NCBI RefSeq assembly: GCF_002119425.1
Contig: NZ_MDSU01000004.1
Coordinates: forward strand, 1 to 50,431
Direction of reading: 5' to 3'
From: Desulfurella amilsii
GTDB taxonomy: Bacteria; Campylobacterota_A; Desulfurellia; Desulfurellales; Desulfurellaceae
Length of the DNA stretch: 50,431 nucleotides
Shown here: positions 36,344 to 44,049 of the stretch, one piece after another
Layout of the letters: every line of letters starts with the position of its first letter
Position numbering within the stretch: the first letter of the stretch is position 1
Notes under the pieces: model-generated
What the model saw: only the letters and a program-made list of their open reading frames with translations
Told to the model about the DNA's origin: nothing
The model's database searches: none
Program-made: the position numbers and the translations under genes

Positions 36344-36709
36344 ATGAAAGAAGAGGATCTTAACGCACAATTGGCTGAATTAGTTAGACTTAATCCTCAA
36401 ATTGAGGGTTCAGCTTTAGTTAGCTCAGATGGTTTAATGATAAGCTCCCAATTGCCTGCTAATTTCGATGAAGACAGGGTTGCTGCTATGTCTGCTGCAT
36501 TGCTAACGTTAGGTGAAAGAGCTGTGGATGAATTAGAAAAAGGCGTGCCAGAGCAGGTTACCGTAAAAGGAGACAAAGGCTATATTATATTGACATCAGC
36601 TGGCAGTGAAGCAGTTTTGATTGTTCTTGCTAGATCAGATGTTAAGTTAGGATTGCTTTACTTAGATATTAAAAATACCTCAAAAAAACTCAAAGAATTA
36701 ATGTATTAA
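36344..36709 (+). CDS. Roadblock/LC7 domain protein (MglB-like)
   Basis: A 121-residue roadblock/LC7 protein: LAELVRLNPQIEGSALVSSD followed by GLMISSQLP, then EDRVAAMSAALLTLGERAVD, VTVKGDKGYIILTSAGSEAV and LIVLARSDVKLGLLYLDIK. In other bacteria such proteins dimerise and act as GTPase-activating partners of small Ras-like GTPases (MglB with MglA). A small GTPase gene lies 1 kb downstream on the opposite strand, supporting that link here. It is followed 10 bases later by the sensor gene. Confidence 0.88.
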   Translation: MKEEDLNAQLAELVRLNPQIEGSALVSSDGLMISSQLPANFDEDRVAAMSAALLTLGERAVDELEKGVPEQVTVKGDKGYIILTSAGSEAVLIVLARSDVKLGLLYLDIKNTSKKLKELMY

Positions 36710-36719
36710 GAGGTGTGTA

Positions 36720-37757
36720 ATGAGCGATGAAGATAAAAAAGAGCGTTTAGAGAAGCTAAGTGGTGCTCATGTTTTTTGGGCATCGCTTGTTGGATCTTCT
36801 TACGATTTAGGGATAATGAACCAAGCTATTATAGTGCCTGCTATGAAAGCTACGGCGCAAAGGCTTGTATTACACCAAATGTACAAAAAATTACTCCCAA
36901 AATTTAGCATGCAAGAGAGTTTAGACATTAATATAAACAAAGCAATGGATGCCTTAAACGAGTATCTTTTGTTTGCCAATCATTATAACGTATCTGTCTC
37001 GCAAGAAGATTCCAGAATGATTGCAACGGTTACTATCAGAAAAGATTCCTGTATGTTTTGTCCAGTTGGCGTAGGCGGTGGGCCAGTTGATACAAGCGTA
37101 TGTCCATATCCTCCACTTTTTTCTACATATCTAGATGTTTTGGCAAAAAATACACTTTCATTTTTAACACCAAAAATGAAAAAAGAAGAAAAAGGCTACA
37201 TGAAAAAAGAGCCTGAAAGATGCATTATGAGTTTTATTTTTGAAGAAGATGAAATTTTTAAAATTACTTATGAAATTTTAAAATCGTCAGCTGAAAGGGT
37301 GCAAATTACAATAGAAAATGCTCTAAAAGATGGCAAAATAACAGAAGAAGACCTTTGGGACAGAAACTATGTACCTATAGAAAATACAAATCCACAAAAA
37401 TACAAAACTAAATTTACTAATTTTATAAAAACATACATACAGCCTATTGAAGATGAAGTGCTAAGTATGAATAAAAAATTTGTCTTTGTGGTTTTGGTTG
37501 ATGAAAACGGCTACTTACCAGCACATAACTCTATCTATGACAAGCCCCTTACAGGCGATTATAAAAAAGATCTTGCAGGGAACCGTTCAATGCGTATCTT
37601 TAACGACCCAACAGGGTTTGCAGCTGCAAAAAACACAGACCCTATTTTGTTTCAGATCTATCCTCGAGATTTAGGAAAAATCATGTACGATATTTCTATG
37701 CCAATAATAATAAATCAAAAACATTGGGGCGCTTTGAGAGTTGGTTTTAAAGATTAA
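36720..37757 (+). CDS. Cytoplasmic sensor-like protein with Cys motif and chemoreceptor-type C-terminal domain
   Basis: I do not recognise the whole. The 345-residue protein has no signal peptide. The N-terminal half ends in a Cys region (C111, C114, C128, C168 in KDSCMFCPVGVGGG, SVCPYPPLF, ERCIM) reminiscent of V4R-type ligand domains. Residues about 225-345 match a domain found on some methyl-accepting chemotaxis proteins: VLVDENGYLPAHNSIYDKP, GNRSMRIFNDPTGFAAAKNT, FQIYPRDLGKIMYDISMPII, HWGALRVGF. It probably senses a ligand, metal or redox state for the adjacent roadblock/GTPase pair. RBS is AAGAGGTG. The last 4 bases overlap the GTPase gene tail-to-tail. Confidence 0.65.
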   Translation: MSDEDKKERLEKLSGAHVFWASLVGSSYDLGIMNQAIIVPAMKATAQRLVLHQMYKKLLPKFSMQESLDININKAMDALNEYLLFANHYNVSVSQEDSRMIATVTIRKDSCMFCPVGVGGGPVDTSVCPYPPLFSTYLDVLAKNTLSFLTPKMKKEEKGYMKKEPERCIMSFIFEEDEIFKITYEILKSSAERVQITIENALKDGKITEEDLWDRNYVPIENTNPQKYKTKFTNFIKTYIQPIEDEVLSMNKKFVFVVLVDENGYLPAHNSIYDKPLTGDYKKDLAGNRSMRIFNDPTGFAAAKNTDPILFQIYPRDLGKIMYDISMPIIINQKHWGALRVGFKD

Positions 37758-38284
37758 TCTTCTTCAATTAACTGCTCTAAAGCAAGCAATATAGCTTGCT
37801 TTACTTCCTCTTTATTTTTATTTGAAATTTTAATGAGAGGTATTTCTTGCGGTTTATTTGAAAGCAATGACTTTATGGTTTCATCTTCTATGCTATTTGG
37901 TAGGTCTTTTTTGGTAAGAGCAAATACAGCTGGCAGTCTTTTAATTTTCATAAATTCGCGGTAGTATTTATACATGTTTGAAACAGATTCTTCGCTGGTT
38001 ATGTCACCTAGTACTATAATTGCCAGAGCATTTTTTTCCAAAATATCGTAAATAAACTTAAAGCGTTGTTGACCGGGTGTTGCATAAATGTGTATTATAA
38101 TATCCTTATCTATAGTTATTATTCCAAAATCTATAGCTACAGTGGTAAAATTTTTTATTTCTTTTAATCCACTTTCTGTAACGGGCTTATCTGTAGTAAT
38201 AGGATCGATTTCGCTAACACATTTTATGAATTCTGTTTTACCTGAATTAAAACTTCCTGTTACAATAATTTTGTAAATTGCCAT
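37754..38284 (-). CDS. MglA-like small Ras-family GTPase
   Basis: A 176-residue single-domain G protein: P-loop VTGSFNSGKTEFIKC, Thr-rich switch I region (residues 30-45), switch II YATPGQQRFKFI (the PGQ form seen in MglA and Gtr-like proteins, not the Ras AGQE), and the base-specifying FALTKKDLP. Likely a nucleotide switch partnered by the roadblock protein encoded across the convergent junction. Ribosome site AGAGGT lies in the end of the preceding pseudo-receiver gene, three bases before this gene, so the two are an operon. Confidence 0.88.
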   Translation of the reverse strand: MAIYKIIVTGSFNSGKTEFIKCVSEIDPITTDKPVTESGLKEIKNFTTVAIDFGIITIDKDIIIHIYATPGQQRFKFIYDILEKNALAIIVLGDITSEESVSNMYKYYREFMKIKRLPAVFALTKKDLPNSIEDETIKSLLSNKPQEIPLIKISNKNKEEVKQAILLALEQLIEED

Positions 38285-38286
38285 TT

Positions 38287-39300
38287 CTACAAACCTCTAA
38301 TTTTATCTAATATCTTATGTAAAACACCTTTTTTAATTTTTACGTCAAATTTTACATTTGCATCTTGATCCGAAGATAAATCGATTATACGCAGGATATA
38401 CATAATTACAATGTTTTGCAAAACTTTTATGTCATAGTTGTAGCGTCTCATTATTTTGTCAAGGCTTATATCAGAATTATTTGTTAACCACTCTATATCT
38501 AAATTGCTACCAGGTAATAAGGAACTTTTTACAGCATATAACGGTGCTTTTACATTTATAATACCTCTATCTTTAGGTAAAAGTGCCATTAAGTGATCTT
38601 TATTCGTAATATTTTTTATACCTTCCCAAACAAAGTATTTTAAACTAATGCGAGGGGTATTTTCATTCGATATACTTGATAAATCTGATATTTCTATTAT
38701 ATCTTGAGAAACATAAAGGCTTGAATAATTGAATATATCGTAAAAATTATTAAAATCAGAGTGTAAGAAATTTATCTCGCTGCCTACTATAAGAATCTTT
38801 AGCAGTTTATTATCAACTAAAAAACTAATTTTTTGATTGCTTCTAATGGAATTTAAAAATTCACCCAGTCTAACTTCTTTATAATTATCAAATGTTATTT
38901 TTTCTAATGTTTTTAGTTTGTTATCAATATTTAAGATAGCTGTAAATATTTCTTTATGGAAAGATGGATATGAAATAGCTATTATATCTTTACCGTTTGG
39001 TATAATGTCTAAGTCATCTTTTAAAATGACAATAGATGGCCTAACAAAACCTGGCCCTAAATTGCTAGTATTTATTTTTTCTAAGAAAGCTTCAGCAAGT
39101 TTTACTTTTGTTGTAACACCTTTGTGGTTTCCAATAATGATAAAATTATAGTTTATTATGTCATCCTTTATTTGGCGTGGGTCATCAACCCATTCCACAG
39201 ACCATCCATCAGCACTAAGCATATACTGTAAGATTTTTGCAAGCAAATCATCATCTATTACTAAATAAGCTTTTTTGGTTTTTTCTAATTCTTTTTGCAT
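38287..39300 (-). CDS. Degenerate receiver-domain protein of the GTPase cluster
   Basis: A 337-residue protein. Residues about 1-125 look like a CheY-like receiver (KKAYLVIDDDLLAKILQYML, with the acidic pair present), but the phospho-acceptor region reads NYNFIIIGNHKG, so the Asp is replaced. The usual Lys-Pro pair reads SYPSFHKEI. It is probably a pseudo-receiver. The rest (VRLGEFLNSIRSNQKISFLV, YFVWEGIKNI, LDKIMRRYNYDIKVLQNIVI) resembles DUF4388/PATAN-like domains often attached to receivers in gliding and GTPase systems. ATG 39300 is preferred: an upstream TTG at 39339 would lie inside the promoter. Confidence 0.6.
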   Translation of the reverse strand: MQKELEKTKKAYLVIDDDLLAKILQYMLSADGWSVEWVDDPRQIKDDIINYNFIIIGNHKGVTTKVKLAEAFLEKINTSNLGPGFVRPSIVILKDDLDIIPNGKDIIAISYPSFHKEIFTAILNIDNKLKTLEKITFDNYKEVRLGEFLNSIRSNQKISFLVDNKLLKILIVGSEINFLHSDFNNFYDIFNYSSLYVSQDIIEISDLSSISNENTPRISLKYFVWEGIKNITNKDHLMALLPKDRGIINVKAPLYAVKSSLLPGSNLDIEWLTNNSDISLDKIMRRYNYDIKVLQNIVIMYILRIIDLSSDQDANVKFDVKIKKGVLHKILDKIRGL

Positions 39301-39310
39301 CTTATGAATG

Positions 39311-39339
39311 ATTTTATATAACATAACCACTGAAGTCAA
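39311..39339 (-). promoter_or_regulatory. Promoter of the pseudo-receiver/GTPase pair
   Basis: TTGACT (39339-39334), 17 bases, TAAAAT (39316-39311) on the minus strand. The predicted start of transcription near 39304 leaves about four bases before ATG 39300, another near-leaderless case. Confidence 0.55.
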
Positions 39340-39355
39340 GAAAATTGTTAAAAAA

Positions 39356-39383
39356 TTGATAAAAAAAATATTTGTGTTATAAT
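39356..39383 (+). promoter_or_regulatory. Promoter of mqnD
   Basis: TTGATA (39356-39361), 16 bases, TATAAT (39378-39383), followed by AAAGGAGGTAAG and ATG 39403. It is back-to-back with the pseudo-receiver promoter. Confidence 0.65.
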
Positions 39384-39402
39384 AACTAAAAAAGGAGGTA
39401 AG

Positions 39403-40227
39403 ATGAAGAAACTAACACTGGCACATAGCCCAGATTCAGATGATGCTTTTATGTTTTATGCATTAAATATCAAGGCAATAGAGACACATGGCTACGAGTT
39501 TGATCAGGTTTTAAGTGATATCCAAACATTAAATGAAAAAGCACTTAATGGTGTATATGATATTACAGCTATTTCTTTGGCAGCATACCCATTAATTGAA
39601 GACAAATACGATATACTAAAAAGCGGTGCTAGCATGGGTTTTAAATACGGTCCCATCATAGTAGCAAAAAAACAAATGTCTTTAGATGAACTTAAAAAGT
39701 CTAAAATAGCAATACCTGGAGTTTACACGAGTGCATTTTTAGAATTACAATTGCTGCTTGGTAAAGATCTAGATACTCTCGTTGTGCCATTCAACAAAGT
39801 ATTTGATCATGTAATAAATGGTGATGCCCAAGCTGGCCTTATAATTCACGAGGGCCAACTTACTTTTAAAGAATCTGGGTTAGAAAATATCTTTGATTTA
39901 GGTAAATGGTGGTTTGAAAAAACAAAATTACCCCTGCCTTTGGGTGTTAATGCAATAAAAAAGTCATTAGAAGAAAAAAGTTTAATATCAGATATATTGC
40001 AAAAAAGTATTTTGTATTCTCTAGAGCATAGAAGTGAAGCAGTAAAATACGCATTGCAATTTGCAAGAGGAATGCAAGAGTCACTGGCAGATCAATTTAT
40101 TGGTATGTATGTAAATAAACTTACTGTAGATATGGGGGAAAATGGCATAAAAGCATCTCAGCTTTTGTTGGATGAATCCTATTACGCAGGTTTAATTAAA
40201 AAGAAAGTTAAAATAACACTTGTATAA
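39403..40227 (+). CDS. mqnD: 1,4-dihydroxy-6-naphthoate synthase MqnD
   Basis: Late step of the futalosine route to menaquinone, converting cyclic de-hypoxanthine futalosine to 1,4-dihydroxy-6-naphthoate. The 274-residue protein has a periplasmic-binding-protein-like fold with LTLAHSPDSDDAFMFYAL at the start, YDITAISLAAYPLIEDKYDI, LKSGASMGFKYGPIIVAKKQ, IPGVYTSAFLELQLLL, AGLIIHEGQLTFKESGLE and LPLPLGVNAIKKSL. No signal peptide, so cytoplasmic. Strong ribosome site. Overlaps the following flavoprotein gene by 8 bases. Confidence 0.93.
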   Translation: MKKLTLAHSPDSDDAFMFYALNIKAIETHGYEFDQVLSDIQTLNEKALNGVYDITAISLAAYPLIEDKYDILKSGASMGFKYGPIIVAKKQMSLDELKKSKIAIPGVYTSAFLELQLLLGKDLDTLVVPFNKVFDHVINGDAQAGLIIHEGQLTFKESGLENIFDLGKWWFEKTKLPLPLGVNAIKKSLEEKSLISDILQKSILYSLEHRSEAVKYALQFARGMQESLADQFIGMYVNKLTVDMGENGIKASQLLLDESYYAGLIKKKVKITLV

Positions 40228-41392
40228 CGCAATTATTATTGGTGGTGGCACAAGCGGTCTTGCTTGTGCCTGTTTTTGTAATAAGGATACATTAGTTTTA
40301 GATAAGCAAAGAATAGGCAAGAAGTTATCCGTAGCTGGTAATTCTCGCGTAAACCTCACAAATCTTGCAGATTTAGATGATTTTATAAAAGCTTATATTC
40401 CAAATGGGAATTTTTTAAGAGATGCCTTTGGGGTTTTTTTTAGAGAAGAGCTGATTGATTTTGTAAGCAAACTTGGTTTGAAAACACAGATTGAAAACAC
40501 TAAAGTATTTTTAAGTAATTCAAATGGAGAAGAATTTGTAAAAAGGATAAAAAACTACATTATAGGTAGAAAAGCGCAAATACATGAATATGAAAGGGTA
40601 ACTAAAATTGAACAAAACAAACATTTTTTTGTGCATACTACGAAAAGTATTTATGAGGCTAAAAATATTGTTATTGCAACAGGTGGCTTGAGCTACCCAA
40701 AACTAGGTGCTTGCGCAGATGGTTATAATTTTGCAAAGTCCTTTGGACATAACATCGCTCCTACACAACCTTTTGAAACACCATTTTGTATTAAAGATGA
40801 TTTATTCAAAAATTTAGATGGCATATCTTTAGATAATGTTGAAATTAAATACAAAAATAAAATATTTAGTGGAAATTTATTATTTACCCATTTTGGTTTG
40901 AGTGGCCCAACTATTTTAGATTTATCATGTTACACAAAAAATGGTGATAAAATTTATATCAATTTTTTAGGAAATGATAAGGAACATTTGCTAAAAGATC
41001 TAAATGATGAAAATAAGAATTTAAAATCTATCATTAAAAAATATTTACCAAAAAGGTTCGCAGAAAATATGTCAGAAAAAATACCATTTATCAAGAAAAA
41101 AATATTAGAAGTCTCCAAAAAAGATTTGAATTTATTATTGAACTTGATATTTAATTATAAAGTTACTGTAGAATTATGTGGTTTCGAAAGAGCTTTTGTA
41201 ACAAAAGGTGGAGTATCTTTGAGAGAAGTTGATCCAAAATCCTGTGCTTCAAAGCTGGTTAAGGGTTTGTATTTCTGCGGTGAAGTGTTAGATATTGCTG
41301 GTACAATTGGCGGATTTAATATACAAGCAGCATTTTCTACAGGTTATCTTGTTTCTCAAAAACTTGGAAGCCTGCCATTAAAAAACATATAA
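40220..41392 (+). CDS. BaiN/HI0933-like FAD-dependent oxidoreductase
   Basis: A 390-residue flavoprotein of the HI0933 family whose physiological substrate is not known; one member reduces bile-acid intermediates. Visible are the Rossmann motif NAIIIGGGTSGLACACF, GKKLSVAGNSRVNLTNLAD, the second dinucleotide-binding IVIATGGLSYPKLGACADGY, TQPFETPF, HFGLSGPTILDLS and the C-terminal FAD contact KGLYFCGEVLDIAGTIGGFN. Start is TTG at 40220 inside the mqnD end, without a clear ribosome site. Its 3' end overlaps the convergent ccdA by 37 bases. Confidence 0.85.
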   Translation: MYNAIIIGGGTSGLACACFCNKDTLVLDKQRIGKKLSVAGNSRVNLTNLADLDDFIKAYIPNGNFLRDAFGVFFREELIDFVSKLGLKTQIENTKVFLSNSNGEEFVKRIKNYIIGRKAQIHEYERVTKIEQNKHFFVHTTKSIYEAKNIVIATGGLSYPKLGACADGYNFAKSFGHNIAPTQPFETPFCIKDDLFKNLDGISLDNVEIKYKNKIFSGNLLFTHFGLSGPTILDLSCYTKNGDKIYINFLGNDKEHLLKDLNDENKNLKSIIKKYLPKRFAENMSEKIPFIKKKILEVSKKDLNLLLNLIFNYKVTVELCGFERAFVTKGGVSLREVDPKSCASKLVKGLYFCGEVLDIAGTIGGFNIQAAFSTGYLVSQKLGSLPLKNI

Positions 41393-42021
41393 AAACCTAC
41401 TGATATTAAAAATACGCTCATAATATAAGTAACTAAATTTGTCTTTAAAAAATTGAATGAGTTTACAAAGAAGCCCATAAATACAGAAGCCAAAAGAAAC
41501 GGTATGCCAAGACCCAGTGAGTATATAAAAAGTAACATTGCGCCTTCTGAGAGGCTAGCAGTATTTGCTGCAATTACAAGTATTGATGATAAAATTGGAC
41601 CCACGCAGGGGCTCCAGCCAAATGCGAATAAAATACCAATTACAAAAGATGTTAACAGATTAACACTTTTTATTTTTACATCAATGCGCAAAAATTTGTA
41701 AATAAAGTCGATTTTTAATATATAAAAAATTCCAAATATTATTATTAAAATACCCGAGATTTTTGCCAGCAAAATCTTATTTGTAACTATTAAAGTGCCA
41801 ATGTAGCTTGCACTTGTTCCCATTAGTGTAAAAATTACGCTAAAGCCCAATACAAATGCTATAGAGTTTATAATAGCCTTTTTGTATACATTTTTGTCCT
41901 TGGAGTTTTTAAGCTCTTTTATGGTAACACCAGAAATATATGAAATATAAATTGGTATTAATGGTAAAATGCATGGACTAATAAAAGATAAAATACCACC
42001 CAAAAAGGCACTCAAATACAT
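41356..42021 (-). CDS. ccdA: CcdA-type thiol-disulfide transporter
   Basis: Carries electrons from cytoplasmic thioredoxin across the inner membrane to periplasmic partners, e.g. for cytochrome c maturation. The 221-residue protein has six hydrophobic helices and the two redox Cys in FISPCILPLIPIYISYISG (TM1) and FAFGWSPCVGPILSSILV (TM4). ATG 42021 shares a base with the flhG stop codon and follows GGGAGG. No thioredoxin-like partner is in the window. It closes the flhA-flhF-flhG operon. Confidence 0.92.
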   Translation of the reverse strand: MYLSAFLGGILSFISPCILPLIPIYISYISGVTIKELKNSKDKNVYKKAIINSIAFVLGFSVIFTLMGTSASYIGTLIVTNKILLAKISGILIIIFGIFYILKIDFIYKFLRIDVKIKSVNLLTSFVIGILFAFGWSPCVGPILSSILVIAANTASLSEGAMLLFIYSLGLGIPFLLASVFMGFFVNSFNFLKTNLVTYIMSVFLISVGFYMFFNGRLPSF

Positions 42022-42869
42022 CACATCCTCCCAAATAGATTATTAAAAAACATTTTGATTGGATTGTCAATAAGTTTAATATTTTGAGAGAAAAAGTAAT
42101 TTATAAGCCTTTTTATAGAAATAGAAAAACTTGAGTCTGGATAGTACTGAATAATTGGTTTTTGGCTTTTAATTGAGTTTGGTAGAGTTTTATCAAACAC
42201 ACTATAGCTTGCCATTTCAAGTTTTGTATTTAAGAATTTCTCACATATATTATTCATGTTATTAAAAACATTTTGTGCCTCTTGTTTATCTTTTGCCATA
42301 TTTATAAACATTTTTATATCTTTGCGTTTGTAGTTTAGAGTTAATATCTTAATTGTTGCATAAGCATCGGCAATTGAAGTAGGCTCAGGTGTAGCCACAA
42401 TAACTATATCTATCGCATTTTTAAGCAATGTCATGACTTTTTTTGATATTCCAGCGCCTGTGTCTATCAACAACACGTCTGTTTGGCTTGCTAGTTCATT
42501 AAGTTTATCCATCAAATCAATTAAGTCATTTTCTGAAACATTTGATATGTCTTCTATGCCACTACCAGCTGGTATAATTTTTAGATTTTGGTTATAATCC
42601 ACTATAATTTCTTCTAATCTTTTTGATTTATTTATTACATCAATTATGCTGTAATTTGTTTTTACGCCTAAAACAATATCTACATTTGCAAGGCCTAAAT
42701 CGCCATCAAGCAGTATTACTTTTTTGTTGATATTGCTTAACGCAACAGCCATATTTGAAGTTATACTTGTTTTTCCTACACCGCCTTTGCCGCTAGAGAC
42801 AGCTATGACTTTTTGGTTTTTTTTGTTAGTATCCACCAATTCTCTCAACTTTTTAGCCTGATCATTCAT
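42021..42869 (-). CDS. flhG: Flagellar number regulator FlhG (MinD-like ATPase)
   Basis: Limits flagellar number and activates the GTPase FlhF. The 282-residue MinD/ParA ATPase has the N-terminal DQAKKLRELV motif that stimulates FlhF, a deviant Walker A AVSSGKGGVGKTSITSNM, LLDGDLGLANVDIVLGVK, LIDTGAGISKKVMTLLKNA and IVIVATPEPTSIADAYATIK. Start ATG 42869 follows GAGGGTG; an in-frame GTG at 42875 is within that site. It overlaps flhF by 8 bases. Confidence 0.94.
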   Translation of the reverse strand: MNDQAKKLRELVDTNKKNQKVIAVSSGKGGVGKTSITSNMAVALSNINKKVILLDGDLGLANVDIVLGVKTNYSIIDVINKSKRLEEIIVDYNQNLKIIPAGSGIEDISNVSENDLIDLMDKLNELASQTDVLLIDTGAGISKKVMTLLKNAIDIVIVATPEPTSIADAYATIKILTLNYKRKDIKMFINMAKDKQEAQNVFNNMNNICEKFLNTKLEMASYSVFDKTLPNSIKSQKPIIQYYPDSSFSISIKRLINYFFSQNIKLIDNPIKMFFNNLFGRM

Positions 42870-44049
42870 TTTCACCCTCTATTTTTGCTTTTTTGATAAT
42901 AAATGAAGATATACCAAAAGGGTCTGCTTTTACGAGATCATCTGGCACATCTTGTCCAAAACTAATGTAAGAAATGGGTTTTTTTGTTTTAACAGCAAAA
43001 TTAAGCATTGTGCCAGGTGTATTTGTTTCGTCTAATTTAGTAAGTAACAAACTATCAATCTTGAGTCTAGAAAATTTACCATAAATTTCCATACAGTCTT
43101 CTTCTTTAGTATTTAAAGCTAAAACTAAACTGATATGCATACCATTTTGATCATTAAATAAACTAAATGATTCTTCAAGACGCTTAATATCTTTTTGACT
43201 TCGACCAACTGTATCAATAAAAATTTTGTCATAACCACTAAATTCATTTATGGCTTTTTGTAAATCATCTCTTCCAAGACATACCTGCATAGGTATTTCC
43301 ATAATTTTTGAATAGGTAAGTAGTTGATCAACGGCGCCTATGCGGTAAGTGTCAGTAGTTATGATGCTTACTTTTTTTTTGTTTTTTAACTTTTCTATTG
43401 CTGCAAGTTTTGCTATAGTTGTTGTTTTGCCCACACCGGTTGGACCTGTTAATACGACTATTTGTTCAGTTGGCTCTACTGTCTTAAAAAACTGGGACAA
43501 AAGAACGCTTAGGTAATCAATAGTGTAGTTGTCATCTTTGAGTTTTTCGGCATACAAATTATCATAAAGAGCTTTGGATATTTTAAAAGAATATTTTTTG
43601 TTTATACCTTTTTCATTCATAAAATTAAAATACTTTTGAACAGAAATGGGCAAATTGTAAATATCAATCTCACCTTCTTTTTTTGCCATGTATGATAGGC
43701 TGCTTTTTAGGTTGTCTAGGTCACTTTTAATACTTTCTACCACTTCTTGTAAGGGATTTTTTGTAGCATTTTTTAACAGATTTTCTAAATCTTGTATCTT
43801 TTTTTCAAGGTCTTGTTTGGATTGGTCGTTTTGTTTGGACTCGATTAAATTAGCAAAATCTTTTTTTTTGGTACTTTCTGGATGCTCGATAGCAGCTGTA
43901 ACTTCAATAACCTCTCTTTTAAAAAAAGAAAAAAATGAACCTTTACGCACTTTTCTTGTAGATAAAATTACAGCTTCTTCGCCTAGCTCTTTTTTTATTT
44001 TTTTAATAGCTTCTTGAAGATTGTTTGCCTCGAATGTTTTTATTATCAT
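42862..44049 (-). CDS. flhF: Flagellar biosynthesis GTPase FlhF
   Basis: SRP-type GTPase that places flagella at the cell pole. The 395-residue protein has the basic FlhF N-terminus (IIKTFEANNLQEAIKKIKKE), a coiled middle (residues about 70-120), then the NG domains: VVLTGPTGVGKTTTIAKLAA, VSIITTDTYRIGAVDQLLTY, IFIDTVGRSQKDIKRL and LLLTKLDETNTPGTMLNFA with the closing loop. An ATGA overlap joins it to flhA. Confidence 0.96.
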   Translation of the reverse strand: MIIKTFEANNLQEAIKKIKKELGEEAVILSTRKVRKGSFFSFFKREVIEVTAAIEHPESTKKKDFANLIESKQNDQSKQDLEKKIQDLENLLKNATKNPLQEVVESIKSDLDNLKSSLSYMAKKEGEIDIYNLPISVQKYFNFMNEKGINKKYSFKISKALYDNLYAEKLKDDNYTIDYLSVLLSQFFKTVEPTEQIVVLTGPTGVGKTTTIAKLAAIEKLKNKKKVSIITTDTYRIGAVDQLLTYSKIMEIPMQVCLGRDDLQKAINEFSGYDKIFIDTVGRSQKDIKRLEESFSLFNDQNGMHISLVLALNTKEEDCMEIYGKFSRLKIDSLLLTKLDETNTPGTMLNFAVKTKKPISYISFGQDVPDDLVKADPFGISSFIIKKAKIEGENE

